Source: CAYJQO01 sp964372445 (GTDB taxonomy: Bacteria; Patescibacteriota; Minisyncoccia; UBA6257; GWB1-50-10). From it: DNA of 58,298 nt. The stretch spans positions 1 through 58,298 of the forward strand of contig CAYJQO010000001.1 in NCBI GenBank assembly GCA_964372445.1. Reading direction: 5' to 3'. Numbering within the stretch: the first letter of the stretch is position 1; every line of letters begins with the position of its first letter. The position numbers and the translations under genes were made by a program. Below the pieces are notes generated by a model, which saw nothing but the letters and a program-made list of their open reading frames with translations, made no database searches and was not told the DNA's origin. This document shows positions 7,512 to 15,619 of the stretch, one piece after another.

Positions 7512-7958
7512 CTACCGTAGGACCCGAACCGTCCTGAGCGCCTGGCGCTCGAGGCGTTCCATGGCCATTCTATCACGCCGCCCATGGTGCGTATACCCGA
7601 GGAGGTGGAGCGTGCCGTGCACCGCAAGGTAGCGGAGGTCTTCACCCCGCCGCTGGGCGTACCGGCAGGCAAGGTATACCTCCCCGAGGCATCGACACCT
7701 ACCGCGGAGATCAGGTCGCGGGAAGTGCGGCGGTTCCGCGAAGCTCAGCACACTAGCCATCCGGTCTCTGCCACGGAAACGTCGGTTCAGCAATCGCATC
7801 TGGGCATCCGCTATGAAAAAAACCGCCACGCGGGAGGTGTTATGCCGAGCGGCCCGGAGTGTCGCGCGAACCGCTCGGGCAACGCTACGGGCAAGTGGCC
7901 TCCCCGGCCCGGCGGCGCCCAGAGAGGTCACCGTTACGTGTGGGCACTGGCGCTTCAT
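7512..7958 (-). CDS. ybeY: Endoribonuclease YbeY (rRNA maturation factor)
   Basis: A metal-dependent RNase involved in 16S rRNA 3'-end maturation and ribosome quality control. The 148-residue product carries the zinc motif HGTLHLLGYTHH (H-x3-H-x5-H) near residues 114-125. The RNRRFRGRDRMASVLSF region corresponds to the family's N-x(2)-[FY]-R-x(3)-x(2)-T-D-VLSF block, although the usual TDVLSFP reads MASVLSF here. The start codon overlaps the stop of the upstream yqeY gene (ATGA), indicating translational coupling. Confidence 0.92.
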   Translation of the reverse strand: MKRQCPHVTVTSLGAAGPGRPLARSVARAVRATLRAARHNTSRVAVFFIADAQMRLLNRRFRGRDRMASVLSFAEPPHFPRPDLRGRCRCLGEVYLACRYAQRRGEDLRYLAVHGTLHLLGYTHHGRRDRMAMERLERQALRTVRVLR

Positions 7959-8425
7959 CCCAAGCGACCCGCCAGCCGATCCCGTACCATGCCGCTTACC
8001 ACTTTGGCATCAACCTTCCCCTTGACCTGCTTCATGACCTCGCCCATGATGGCACCGAAATCATGTTGGCTCGCGTCGGGGCGACTCGCGAAAACAGCGG
8101 CTACCACCTGCCGAATCTCGGCCTCACCGAGCTGCGCGGGGAGGTACGGTGTGAGCACCGCGAGCTCGGTTGATTCCCGATCCGCGAGGTCGGTTCGGCC
8201 GCCCTTGACGTAGAGTTCGATCGCCTCCCGTCGCTTCTTCACCTCACGGGCAACCACGTCGGCAACCTCCTCATCGGTTAGCTCGCCGCTCCCGCCGCGG
8301 CCCCGCTGTTCGATCTCCCGATTGTGGATCTGCGCAGCGAGCGACCGAAGCGTGGTGAGCCGTTCGGCTGCTCCCCCACGCATTGCCCCCTTCACATCAG
8401 AGAGTATCGAATCCTTGAGCCCCAT
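7955..8425 (-). CDS. yqeY: GatB/YqeY domain protein
   Basis: A 156-residue helical protein of the YqeY family, which resembles the tail domain of the amidotransferase subunit GatB. The exact role is unknown, but a link to tRNA has been proposed. Family-typical stretches are the N-terminal KDSILSDVKGAMRGG, the RLTTLRSLAAQIHNREIE helix, the ELAVLTPYLPAQLGE block and the DFGAIMGEVMKQVKGKVDAK segment near the C-terminus. It starts 2 nt after rpsU, an rpsU-yqeY pairing common in bacteria. Confidence 0.93.
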   Translation of the reverse strand: MGLKDSILSDVKGAMRGGAAERLTTLRSLAAQIHNREIEQRGRGGSGELTDEEVADVVAREVKKRREAIELYVKGGRTDLADRESTELAVLTPYLPAQLGEAEIRQVVAAVFASRPDASQHDFGAIMGEVMKQVKGKVDAKVVSGMVRDRLAGRLG

Positions 8426-8427
8426 GG

Positions 8428-8643
8428 CTACCGGTAGCCGTGCTTCTTGAGCCGCGCGTACTGCTCCTCACGCTTCAAGCGATGCAGCGCACCGAGCCGG
8501 CGGCGCCGGCGGTTCTCCGTGCGGTCTCGGAACTGACGCTTCTTAACCTCGCGAATGAGGCCGCTGTGCTGGACCCGCTTATTGAAACGGTAGAGGAATG
8601 AGCTCACGCTCTCTCCCTCTCGCTTTTTTACCTCTATGGCCAT
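8428..8643 (-). CDS. rpsU: 30S ribosomal protein S21
   Basis: A 71-residue, strongly basic small-subunit protein. It starts MAIEVKKREGESVSSFLYRFNKRVQHSG, which matches the S21 pattern V-x3-EGES-x2-ALRRFKR, and ends in a lysine/arginine-rich helix. S21 takes part in start-site base pairing of mRNA with 16S rRNA. It sits 36 bp after the HIT gene. Confidence 0.95.
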   Translation of the reverse strand: MAIEVKKREGESVSSFLYRFNKRVQHSGLIREVKKRQFRDRTENRRRRRLGALHRLKREEQYARLKKHGYR

Positions 8644-8679
8644 AGCGGTTTGATTTGGCTTAGCTCGCCTCGTGCCACC

Positions 8680-9102
8680 CTACACCGGGTTGACGTTCCG
8701 CGCAATGGTCTGCGCCACTTCCTCGACCGACTGTAACCCGGGGTTGTCGACCACGGTATGGATTGAGCCGCCGCCATCTCGGAGCCAGCGCGGGATCACA
8801 TGGATGTGCAGGTGGTTGACGGTTTGCCCGCTTGCCATTCCGTGGTTGATCCCAATCGTGAAGCCGTCCGGATGGAGCGACCGCTTGATGAGATCGGTGA
8901 CCTGGCGCACCGCTTCAAACACTGGTCCCACCTGGGACGCGGGGAGGTCCAGGATAGTCTCGGCGTGCACCCGGGGGAGCACCATGGTGTGCCCCGGTGC
9001 TCGCGGCCGAACATCTAAGACTGCCACCGCCGCAGGATCCTCGTACACGACATGGGCGGGGATCTGCCTGGCAGCGATGCGACAGAACAGGCACGTATCC
9101 AT
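8680..9102 (-). CDS. HIT family nucleotide-binding hydrolase
   Basis: A 140-residue histidine-triad protein, a small hydrolase acting on nucleotide phosphoramidates or dinucleotides. The start MDTCLFCRIA gives two of the usual zinc-site residues (CxxC), and the catalytic triad is HLHIHVIPR at about residues 97-105. The KxxPxHxLVxPxxH-like region reads RAPGHTMVLPRVH. It lies 2 nt after hisS in a tight operon. The physiological substrate cannot be deduced. Confidence 0.92.
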   Translation of the reverse strand: MDTCLFCRIAARQIPAHVVYEDPAAVAVLDVRPRAPGHTMVLPRVHAETILDLPASQVGPVFEAVRQVTDLIKRSLHPDGFTIGINHGMASGQTVNHLHIHVIPRWLRDGGGSIHTVVDNPGLQSVEEVAQTIARNVNPV

Positions 9103-9104
9103 GG

Positions 9105-10442
9105 CTAGGGAGCTGGCTTGAGCCGCCGACGAACCTCCTCGGACAGTTTTGCAATCACCACCGTTTCCTGGGCACCGGACTTCATGTCACGGACAATGAT
9201 CGTTCCATCGTATACCTCCCGCTGTCCAAGGATGAGGGCGAGCGGTGCGCCAACTTTGTCGGCCACCTTGAGCTGGGCCTTGAGCGACTGTTTGCCTAGG
9301 GCTTCCACCACCGCGATGCCATTCGCGCGGAGCTCCCCCATAATTCGCAGGCCTGCTTTTTTCGCCTGTTCCCCAACTGCAGCGAAAAATGCTTTCGGTC
9401 TGGCCTTGAGGTGAAGCGTGATGCCCTGGCTGTGCATCGCCTCAATGGTGCGTTCAATGCCGATGGCGACACCGACACCTGGCACCGAGCGACCGCTGAG
9501 CATCTCGGCGAGGTAGTCGTAGCGGCCGCCGCCGCCGAGTTCGCTCGGCGAGGTCGGGCTGTACACCTCGAAGACGGTGCGGTTGTAGTAGTCGAGCCCG
9601 CGGACGAGGTGCGGATCCGGTTCGTACGCAATGCCGCTATCCTCGATGAGCTCCAGGACGGTCTTGAAATGGGAGTTGCAGTTCTGGCATAGGTGGTCGA
9701 GCACAATCGGGGCGTGCTCCTTGAGCCCAAGGCAACCCGGCTCCTTGCAGTCGAGGAGGCGCAGGGGGTTCTTATCAAACCGGCGCAGGCAGTCCTGGCA
9801 GAGCTTCACCTTCCGCGACTGGTAGTAGCCCCGGAGCCTGTCCCGGTACGTTGGTCGGCATACACGGCAGCCAATCGTGTTCACCTTGAGCGTGAGGTTC
9901 TTGAGCTTCAGCGAGCGGAGGAGGTCCATGGTTGCTAAGATTACCTCACCATCGTAGATAGGGTCATTGTCTCCAATGATTTCCATCCCCCACTGGTGGA
10001 ACTGACGTCCCCGGAGAGCCTGGGGTTTTTCGTAGCGGAACATCGGACCTAGGTAGTACACCTTCAGCGGCGAGGCGAAGTAGCCAAGGTGGTGCTCGAG
10101 GTAGCTCCGCATCACGGGTGCGGTTCCCTCGGGACGGAGGGTAACCCGATCTCCTCCCTTGGTGCGGAAGGTGTACATTTGCTTCTCTACGATATCCGTC
10201 GCCACGCCGACACCGGCTTCGAAGAGGCCCGCGGGCTCGAGTATTGGGGTTTCGATGAAGTGGAGATTGTGGAGCTCGGCGACGGTCTGGACAGCTTGGG
10301 AAACCATTTTCCACGAGTCACCATCTTTGGGAAGGATATCGGTCATCCCCTTCACGGATTGAAACCGTTCTGGGGTAGCGGCTCGAGGGCCGCGGCGTGG
10401 CGGTTGCTTCGGTGAGCTTGGTTTCATTTTTGGTGTAGCCAT
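9105..10442 (-). CDS. hisS: Histidyl-tRNA synthetase
   Basis: Class II synthetase that charges tRNA-His, 445 residues. Motif 2 region is PMFRYEKPQALRGRQFHQWGMEIIG, the HisA loop is LVRGLDYYNRTVFE, and the motif 3 region is GVGVAIGIERTIE. The C-terminal anticodon-binding domain runs from about residue 350. An inserted segment (about 195-270) carries paired cysteines CRVC, CQDC, the CKEPGC stretch and CQNC, a zinc-ribbon-like insertion also seen in some other bacterial HisRS. ATG 10442 (MATPKM) is chosen because the 22 residues upstream are low-complexity and not conserved-looking. No clear ribosome binding site. The cognate tRNA-His is at 55.3 kb. Confidence 0.93.
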   Translation of the reverse strand: MATPKMKPSSPKQPPRRGPRAATPERFQSVKGMTDILPKDGDSWKMVSQAVQTVAELHNLHFIETPILEPAGLFEAGVGVATDIVEKQMYTFRTKGGDRVTLRPEGTAPVMRSYLEHHLGYFASPLKVYYLGPMFRYEKPQALRGRQFHQWGMEIIGDNDPIYDGEVILATMDLLRSLKLKNLTLKVNTIGCRVCRPTYRDRLRGYYQSRKVKLCQDCLRRFDKNPLRLLDCKEPGCLGLKEHAPIVLDHLCQNCNSHFKTVLELIEDSGIAYEPDPHLVRGLDYYNRTVFEVYSPTSPSELGGGGRYDYLAEMLSGRSVPGVGVAIGIERTIEAMHSQGITLHLKARPKAFFAAVGEQAKKAGLRIMGELRANGIAVVEALGKQSLKAQLKVADKVGAPLALILGQREVYDGTIIVRDMKSGAQETVVIAKLSEEVRRRLKPAP

Positions 10443-10519
10443 GATCGAGGACGCTAGCGGCCGGCGCTGCCCTGTCCCACCGAACGCCGGTGCCGAACCG
10501 TACGGCAAAACTGTGGGGT

Positions 10520-11074
10520 CTAGTATGAGGGTGCGGCGAACGCCATCGCCTGGCTCACCGGCCAGAGGCGGAACCGAACCAGGCCAACAATTTCTCCCTT
10601 GGCCAGCGGCCCCCAGTTCCGAGAATCAAAACTGAAACTACGATTGTCACCCATCACAAAGTACTGGTTGGAGCTGAGCACAACATCGAACCGACCGGCT
10701 GTTTGGTTGTGTAGGTATGGTTCCTGGAGTACCTTCTCGTTGTTGCCGTTGTAGATCGCCACCTGTCCACTCTCGATGGTAACCCGTTCACCCGGCAGCC
10801 CAATGAGCCGCTTGATGTAGAACGATCGGTGATCGCCCGGGTACTTGAAGACCACTACCTCCCCGCGCGTCGGCTCGCGGAACCGGTAGGCTAGCTCATC
10901 GATCAGGAGGTAGTCCCCATTGTAGAAGCTCGGCTCCATGCTCGCCCCACTCACCAGGAACGGTTGGGCTACGAACGTGCGCACCAGGAATACCGCCACC
11001 ACCGCGATGGTGACGGTCTCGATAATTTCAAAAAAGGCCCAGAGTATTTTCCGCATGCCGATGCTCATCGCCAT
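10520..11074 (-). CDS. lepB: Signal peptidase I
   Basis: A membrane-anchored serine-lysine peptidase that removes signal peptides from exported proteins. The 184-residue product has one N-terminal transmembrane helix (about 12-32), the catalytic serine in SGASMEPS, the general-base lysine in FYIKRLIGLPGE, and the box E motif MGDNRSFSFDSRNWG. Three possible starts lie at 11074, 11068 and 11056; the exact one is open. It is the first gene of the lepB-to-ftsZ operon, 77 bp ahead of hisS. Confidence 0.93.
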   Translation of the reverse strand: MAMSIGMRKILWAFFEIIETVTIAVVAVFLVRTFVAQPFLVSGASMEPSFYNGDYLLIDELAYRFREPTRGEVVVFKYPGDHRSFYIKRLIGLPGERVTIESGQVAIYNGNNEKVLQEPYLHNQTAGRFDVVLSSNQYFVMGDNRSFSFDSRNWGPLAKGEIVGLVRFRLWPVSQAMAFAAPSY

Positions 11075-11144
11075 CGCTCATCGGTGCTCTCCCTGCGCGC
11101 TTCCGCCGCACCGTGGTAGAATACCCTTAGCCGATGGTGCCGTT

Positions 11145-11173
11145 AGTATATTGAACATGTCTATCGAATTCAA
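11145..11173 (-). promoter_or_regulatory. Promoter of the lepB-ftsZ operon
   Basis: Minus-strand TTGAAT (11168-11173) and TATACT (11145-11150) with a 17-nt spacer. The -35 lies inside the first codons of the divergent pth gene, so the two transcription units overlap at their 5' ends. Predicted leader about 64 nt. Confidence 0.55.
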
Positions 11174-11711
11174 CCCCGACCGCATCACACTCCTAGTAGG
11201 ACTCGGCAACCCGGAGAGGCGCTACGCGCACACGTACCACAACGTCGGACGTCTCATCACCCAAGAGCTCGCCCGAGACGGCCGCTCGCCAACGTTCCAG
11301 CGCGCAAACCACAAACATTTTGTCTACCACCGCGGACGCAGCCGTACCCTCGTGCTCCCCACTACACCTATGAACGCCTCCGGGATCGCCGTCCGGGAAG
11401 CCCTCCGCCACTTCCATGCAAACCCCGAGGGGTTACTCGTGGCACACGATGACGCAGATATCCTATTCGGTACCTACAAGCTGAGCTTCAATCGTGGTGC
11501 CGCAGGGCACCACGGGGTTGAATCTATTATAGAGGCAATTGGTACGAGCGCGTTCTGGCGCCTTCGGGTAGGCACGAGGAGCACGCGCACAGATTCGAGT
11601 TCGAGAGCGAAGCGCCCCAAGGCGGGCGATTTCGCGCTTTCCCACATGGGCACCAGAGAACTTTCCTTAGTTCGAGCGCTCGCAGGTCAGCTCCAAGCAC
11701 GCAATGCGTAG
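11157..11711 (+). CDS. pth: Peptidyl-tRNA hydrolase
   Basis: Releases tRNA from prematurely dropped peptidyl-tRNA, 184 residues. Visible family blocks are GLGNPERRYAHTYHNVG (catalytic His in YHNVG, where most relatives have RHNVG), MNASG, and HDDADILFGTYKLSFNRGAAGHHG. The usual GHNG reads GHHG, so the Asn that contacts the tRNA 3' end is replaced by His, and HDDLDL reads HDDADI. Otherwise the length and order are normal. ATG 11157 gives the proper family start. Divergent from lepB. Confidence 0.9.
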   Translation: MSIEFNPDRITLLVGLGNPERRYAHTYHNVGRLITQELARDGRSPTFQRANHKHFVYHRGRSRTLVLPTTPMNASGIAVREALRHFHANPEGLLVAHDDADILFGTYKLSFNRGAAGHHGVESIIEAIGTSAFWRLRVGTRSTRTDSSSRAKRPKAGDFALSHMGTRELSLVRALAGQLQARNA

Positions 11712-11737
11712 AGGAAGGAAGTGTCGTCCGCGGCCAG

Positions 11738-13255
11738 CTACCGGGCCAATCGGTCTGGCTTCACCACAAATGTGATCGTGAACCCGAGCGATCCATCATC
11801 GAGGTTTGCAATCTGGCGGATGGGAAGGTTCACCTCAGAGAATGATGGCTCCTGGGTAAGGACGCCGGTGAACGACTGAATCGCATCGTAGTTGCCCTTC
11901 GCCACGCGGCCCGTGAGCGTGACCGCCCCTTCCAGCGATGCCACTTCGAGGCGATCTATGGTGACCCCGTGCGTGGCCGCAACCTCCTTGAGCCGCGCCA
12001 GGAACAGGTACCATGATTGGGTCGAGGTGCGCGCGTCCCGCGCCGTAGCCACAAGCCGGTTGAACTCTTCAGCTTTCGCTCGAAGCGTGGCGAGCTCACG
12101 TTCAGCCTGCACTCCGGGGAATACTCCCCCCTGCTCCTTCAGGTCACGTGAGGCACTACCAAGGAAGTACGCCGCTCCGGCATAGAGCACCAGGAAAAGG
12201 AGGAGCGTCCCGGCAATGATGTTCCGCCACAGCACTACAAAATCGATAACCTGTTCTTGGTAGAAGAGCTCTGCTGATCCCACAGGGGCTAAGCTGATCG
12301 CGATGTCACGGCTCCGGTCAACCGATCCACGAATGGCCGACCCCAGCGCCACGTACCACTGGGACGTGAGCGACCATGAGGTGAGGGTGAGCGGGGCAAT
12401 GGCAAGACCGAAGCGGCTCTCCAGAAACTTCTCAATTTCTCCACCGAGCGCTGGTGCAATGAGGTACACCCGTTCGGGGGTTTCCTTGAACCGCCCAAGC
12501 GTAAAATTGATCACCTTCTGTACCTCCTGGGTCACCACCTCCTCGAAGAGGGCCCGGGATATTTCCCGCGCCTCTCCCTGGATCGACGCCCACGATCGAA
12601 AGTAGTCAAAGTAGAGCGAGCCGTTCTTCACGATGGAAAGATTCAGGCCGTCGCTCGATACCTGAAACACCAGTGCCGCTGCCGCGGTTCGCTGGATCGT
12701 TTCACCCGCAAGCCGTGCCACGGCGAGGCTGGGAAATTCGAATGCGACCGGAGCGAAGCGAGCCTGTTCGAGGGCTCCCCGGTACGCATCAACCACTTTC
12801 CGCTCAGCAAAGGCGCCGAGGAGCTCGTAGCGATCTTGGTTCACACCGATCACCTGGGAACTCATGTAGGCGGCTTCGGTTGGTATCGGTGATAGCATCT
12901 GGAGATTCAAGTTTGCTGATTCGGCAAGTCGCCCCTCACCCAGGTTAGGAACGTGAAAGCTCTGGGTGTAGGCCACGGCAGCCGGGAGGCATACCACAAC
13001 TGAAACCCTACGGTCACCCAGACCACCTTCGATCATGCCATGGAGCTGCCGAAGCAGTCGGGACAGCTCGTCAGGCAGGAGCACCTTACCCTCTCGGATC
13101 ACCCCGGGCGGAATCTTGAGCGAGAGCGCCCGCGGGCGCTTTCCCAGCGCCACGTAGAGCAAGGCGGAATCGCTCACCTGGAGACCGCCGATCTCAGGTT
13201 TCGAGGCAAGCCATGCGAGGAGCTGCACCACCTTAGTGACGAGCGATTTGCTCAT
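11738..13255 (-). CDS. PilM-PilN fusion, type IV pilus assembly
   Basis: A 505-residue protein that appears to join two pilus-assembly components. Residues 1-about 320 look like a divergent PilM (actin-like, cytoplasmic): a VSDSALLYVAL strand, the VVVCLPAAVAYTQSFHVP block, and QVSSDGLNLSIVKNGSLYFDYFRSW. A single transmembrane helix follows (NIIAGTLLLFLVLYAGAAYFLG, about 345-367), then a coiled-coil segment (ERELATLRAKAEEFNRL) and a PilN-like alpha/beta domain (about 415-490, VTIDRLEVASLEGAVTLTGR). In most bacteria PilM and PilN are separate and PilM binds the N-terminal tail of PilN. Its ATG overlaps the stop of the PilX-like gene upstream (ATGA). Confidence 0.75.
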   Translation of the reverse strand: MSKSLVTKVVQLLAWLASKPEIGGLQVSDSALLYVALGKRPRALSLKIPPGVIREGKVLLPDELSRLLRQLHGMIEGGLGDRRVSVVVCLPAAVAYTQSFHVPNLGEGRLAESANLNLQMLSPIPTEAAYMSSQVIGVNQDRYELLGAFAERKVVDAYRGALEQARFAPVAFEFPSLAVARLAGETIQRTAAAALVFQVSSDGLNLSIVKNGSLYFDYFRSWASIQGEAREISRALFEEVVTQEVQKVINFTLGRFKETPERVYLIAPALGGEIEKFLESRFGLAIAPLTLTSWSLTSQWYVALGSAIRGSVDRSRDIAISLAPVGSAELFYQEQVIDFVVLWRNIIAGTLLLFLVLYAGAAYFLGSASRDLKEQGGVFPGVQAERELATLRAKAEEFNRLVATARDARTSTQSWYLFLARLKEVAATHGVTIDRLEVASLEGAVTLTGRVAKGNYDAIQSFTGVLTQEPSFSEVNLPIRQIANLDDGSLGFTITFVVKPDRLAR

Positions 13256-13698
13256 GGCACCGCCTGTTCCCGCAACGATTCGAGCTGCACCAAACCGCTC
13301 GCCTGGTCGACCACCATGGAGGCAACGAGCGTCCGCCGGCGAGTCGCCGCTTGGCCCTCCGATGTAATGGCGTAGCGGTACCGGTTCGTCACCACATCAA
13401 TGGTTCGCTGCACAGCAACCTCAGCAGCATCCTGCTGCCCACCAACCGTCACATCTAAGGTGTAGGTGTAGGGCGTGCTAAAATCCCAGAACTCTTTGTT
13501 CCGAGCAACCTTGAGCTGGGCATCACGAATGCCCGCTTCGGCGGCGGCAAGGGCACGCGCAGATGCACGTTCTCCGAAACCGGAGGTGCTCAGGAAGTAT
13601 GTGACGAACGAGCCAGCTATCGCAATTTCTATAATAATGCCGCTCACGAGGATGATGAACGTTAGTGTCGCCTGCCCTCGACGAACGAATTTCCTCAT
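13252..13698 (-). CDS. PilX-like type IV pilus assembly protein
   Basis: A 148-residue protein with a short basic N-terminus, a hydrophobic helix (TLTFIILVSGIIIEIAIAGSFVTYFL, about 11-36) and then ARALAAAEAGIRDAQLKVARN. This follows the N-terminal pattern of PilX and minor pseudopilins, where a glutamate follows the helix in AAEAGI. The remainder is a beta-rich periplasmic domain. No prepilin-peptidase glycine site is obvious. Strong ribosome binding site (AGGAAGGAT) and an extended -10 promoter upstream. Overlaps the PilM-PilN gene by 4 nt. PilB, PilC, PilT and major pilins are not in the window. Confidence 0.65.
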   Translation of the reverse strand: MRKFVRRGQATLTFIILVSGIIIEIAIAGSFVTYFLSTSGFGERASARALAAAEAGIRDAQLKVARNKEFWDFSTPYTYTLDVTVGGQQDAAEVAVQRTIDVVTNRYRYAITSEGQAATRRRTLVASMVVDQASGLVQLESLREQAVP

Positions 13699-13713
13699 AC
13701 GGTATCCTTCCTA

Positions 13714-13722
13714 ATAATAGCA
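13714..13722 (-). promoter_or_regulatory. Extended -10 promoter for the pilus genes
   Basis: Minus strand TTTTGCTATTAT: TG-C-TATTAT, with no convincing -35. The same GTTTTGCTAT core precedes the S-layer-like gene at 42.93 kb. Confidence 0.45.
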
Positions 13723-13780
13723 AAACGCGGCACCGTCGACCGCGCTACGCCTTTCACGTGCAGTTGCAGAGTAGCTCAGT

Positions 13781-14215
13781 TCAGCGAAGCGGCGAGGGGC
13801 TACTCCCGGTGCTCGTCGGTGCACTACCAGAAGCTTCTGGTGGAAGCTGTGGGACTCCCGAGGCACCGCCACTCCGAATGAACTGCGCGAGCTGACCGTT
13901 CGGGTCAAGCTTGGATATCCAAACGACCTCAGCGCGGTTCATCTGGATGTAATCCTCGGGCCCCCAGAATACCCGCGCGAAACGTTGCACGCTGAACGGG
14001 TTCTGCGGATCTTGGTTCAGCTGCAGCACGTAGACGTTCCGTAGGCCAAACTCGGGGAAACGGGTCAGCTCTCCAAAGTACAGGTCGCCGGTTCTGAGGT
14101 ACACCGCGTGGTAGGTTCGTATCACACCCCACGGGCGCCACACGAAGAGCCCCACGAGCGCGATGAGGAGCACCACCACAGACGCGAGGAGTACCTTGTT
14201 GGTGCCACTGGTCAT
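13781..14215 (-). CDS. Membrane-anchored protein of unknown function
   Basis: 144 residues: one N-terminal transmembrane helix (LLASVVVLLIALVGLFVW, about 9-26), then a compact domain with YLRTGDLYFGELTRFPEFGLRNVYVLQL and WGPEDYIQMNRAEVVWISKLDPNG. The C-terminal tail (from about 115) is rich in Ser, Pro and Gly and probably unstructured. The topology suggests an extracytoplasmic domain. I do not recognise a named family. A TAGAAT -10-like sequence lies just upstream. It is read in the same direction as the pilus genes, 80 bp ahead of them, but each side has its own promoter signal. Confidence 0.6.
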   Translation of the reverse strand: MTSGTNKVLLASVVVLLIALVGLFVWRPWGVIRTYHAVYLRTGDLYFGELTRFPEFGLRNVYVLQLNQDPQNPFSVQRFARVFWGPEDYIQMNRAEVVWISKLDPNGQLAQFIRSGGASGVPQLPPEASGSAPTSTGSSPSPLR

Positions 14216-14275
14216 ACCGTTCTCACATTCTACTACGGGTGGTGGTGGGTGGTCAACGAGCCCTGTGCACAGTGG

Positions 14276-15226
14276 CTATCGTGACCGGAAGTAGCTGTAC
14301 ACGTCCAGGACCGCTTTGACCGCATCTCCCATGGAAATGTTGTTCTGTTTGTAGAGCACGTCCGTGACGTCCCCGGCGGCCCACACCCCGGCGTACGAGG
14401 TTCGCTGGGTTCGGTGGTCCACCACTACCTCGCCCGCCTGGTTCAGCGCCACAAAATCCTTAACGAGCTCACTGTTCGGCACCGCACCAATCTCGATGAA
14501 CACCCCCTGCACGGACAAATCACCTATCTTCCCCGTCACCTTATCTCGGTAGCGCAACCCTTCAACTGCTCTCGTGCCGCACACCTCGACCACCTCGGCA
14601 TTGAAGATCACGCGCACCTTTGGATTCTTTTTTACCTTCTCCTCTGTCACGGGGTCACCCCTCATGCTGTTGCTCCGGTTCAATAGGGTGATCGAGGTGG
14701 CATAGGGAATGAGGTCGATGACCGCCTCAAGCCCCGCGTTGCCGCCGCCAACGACCGCAACGGGCTTCCCCTCGAAGAGGGGCGCATCACATATGGAACA
14801 GTACGCGACGCCTTTGCCGTCGAGCTCAGCCTCGCCGGGGACCCCGAGCTTGCGCCGACGGCTCCCCGAGGTTAGGAGAATGGTCTTAGCCTCGAGGGTC
14901 TTGCCGCCTTCGGTGGTCACGGTGAACCCTGGAGCATCGGCTCCGGCGCCACCATCGCTCGATTGGTGGGGGGTAATCGTTCGGACAAGGTCACCATCCA
15001 AAATGGTGACCCCCTGCTGCGCACGCAGGTGAGCCTCGAGCATTTTTCCAAAATCGTAGCCGGATACCGACGACATCCCAATGAAATTCTGGATGCCGGC
15101 GGAGACGAGCGACTGACCTCCGAAAAAATCGGTGAGCACCACGGTGCTCATTTTCTTCCGGGCCGCGTACACCCCACCCGCGACGCCAGCTGGTCCACCC
15201 CCAATAATGGCGAGATCGTATTCCAT
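14276..15226 (-). CDS. trxB: Thioredoxin reductase-like FAD/NAD(P) disulfide oxidoreductase
   Basis: 316 residues, the usual length. The FAD-binding GGGPAGVAGGVYAARK motif is near residue 9, the redox pair is C143-S-I-C146 followed by DAPLF, the second Rossmann motif is VVGGGNAGLEA, and the C-terminal FAD site is WAAGDVTD. Canonical TrxB has CATC in this position and a second-domain GGGDSAxEE, which reads GGGNAGLEA here. This resembles AhpF/TrxB-like homologues from candidate phyla, so the physiological electron acceptor is uncertain. It may work with the thiol oxidoreductase at 15.6-16.4 kb. Confidence 0.85.
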   Translation of the reverse strand: MEYDLAIIGGGPAGVAGGVYAARKKMSTVVLTDFFGGQSLVSAGIQNFIGMSSVSGYDFGKMLEAHLRAQQGVTILDGDLVRTITPHQSSDGGAGADAPGFTVTTEGGKTLEAKTILLTSGSRRRKLGVPGEAELDGKGVAYCSICDAPLFEGKPVAVVGGGNAGLEAVIDLIPYATSITLLNRSNSMRGDPVTEEKVKKNPKVRVIFNAEVVEVCGTRAVEGLRYRDKVTGKIGDLSVQGVFIEIGAVPNSELVKDFVALNQAGEVVVDHRTQRTSYAGVWAAGDVTDVLYKQNNISMGDAVKAVLDVYSYFRSR

Positions 15227-15279
15227 GTGTTACGGTAGCTACCGGCGCCGACCCGTACTGGCGGGATGGCGCCCCGCGG

Positions 15280-15447
15280 TCACGGCCGTGAGGGCGGCGA
15301 GAAATCCCAGAGCACCAGCACCACCATCAGCCCCCCCACGACGACGCTATTCCAGGTAACTAGGTTGAGTGCGGAGAACCCGAGGACCCACGGCGACCCA
15401 ACAAGCCAAACGCAGAGCCCCAGCAACATCCAATGGTTCCACCGCAT
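15280..15447 (-). CDS. Small SPW-repeat membrane protein
   Basis: A 55-residue ORF starting at ATG 15447. It encodes two hydrophobic helices separated by a short loop. The first helix contains the GSPWVLGF signature of SPW-repeat proteins (residues 17-24), and a TWNSVVVGGLMVVLVLW stretch forms the second. SPW units normally occur as pairs of helices in small membrane proteins of unknown function. This is a single unit. It fills most of the otherwise empty interval between trxB (14276-15226) and the DsbA-like gene. No clear Shine-Dalgarno sequence was seen. Confidence 0.65.
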   Translation of the reverse strand: MRWNHWMLLGLCVWLVGSPWVLGFSALNLVTWNSVVVGGLMVVLVLWDFSPPSRP

Positions 15448-15619
15448 AGGTCAGCAGAGCCCTCTCACGCCACCGATGATGAGCCCCACAATTGGCCCAG
15501 TATAGCTGAGGGTACCTGTGAAATCAATAATGAAACGAACGCCCCGTCGGCTCCCACGCAACAGAGCGGCAGTTTCCAATGCCGCGCTACACACCTTACC
15601 CGGAGTCCAACCCGTTCCG

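Noticed and set aside
15451..15579. A 42-codon TTG-started hydrophobic frame (FIIDFTGTLSYTGPIVGLIIGGV)
   Set aside because: Looks membrane-like, but has no ribosome site, a rare start codon and no recognised family; left out as unsupported.
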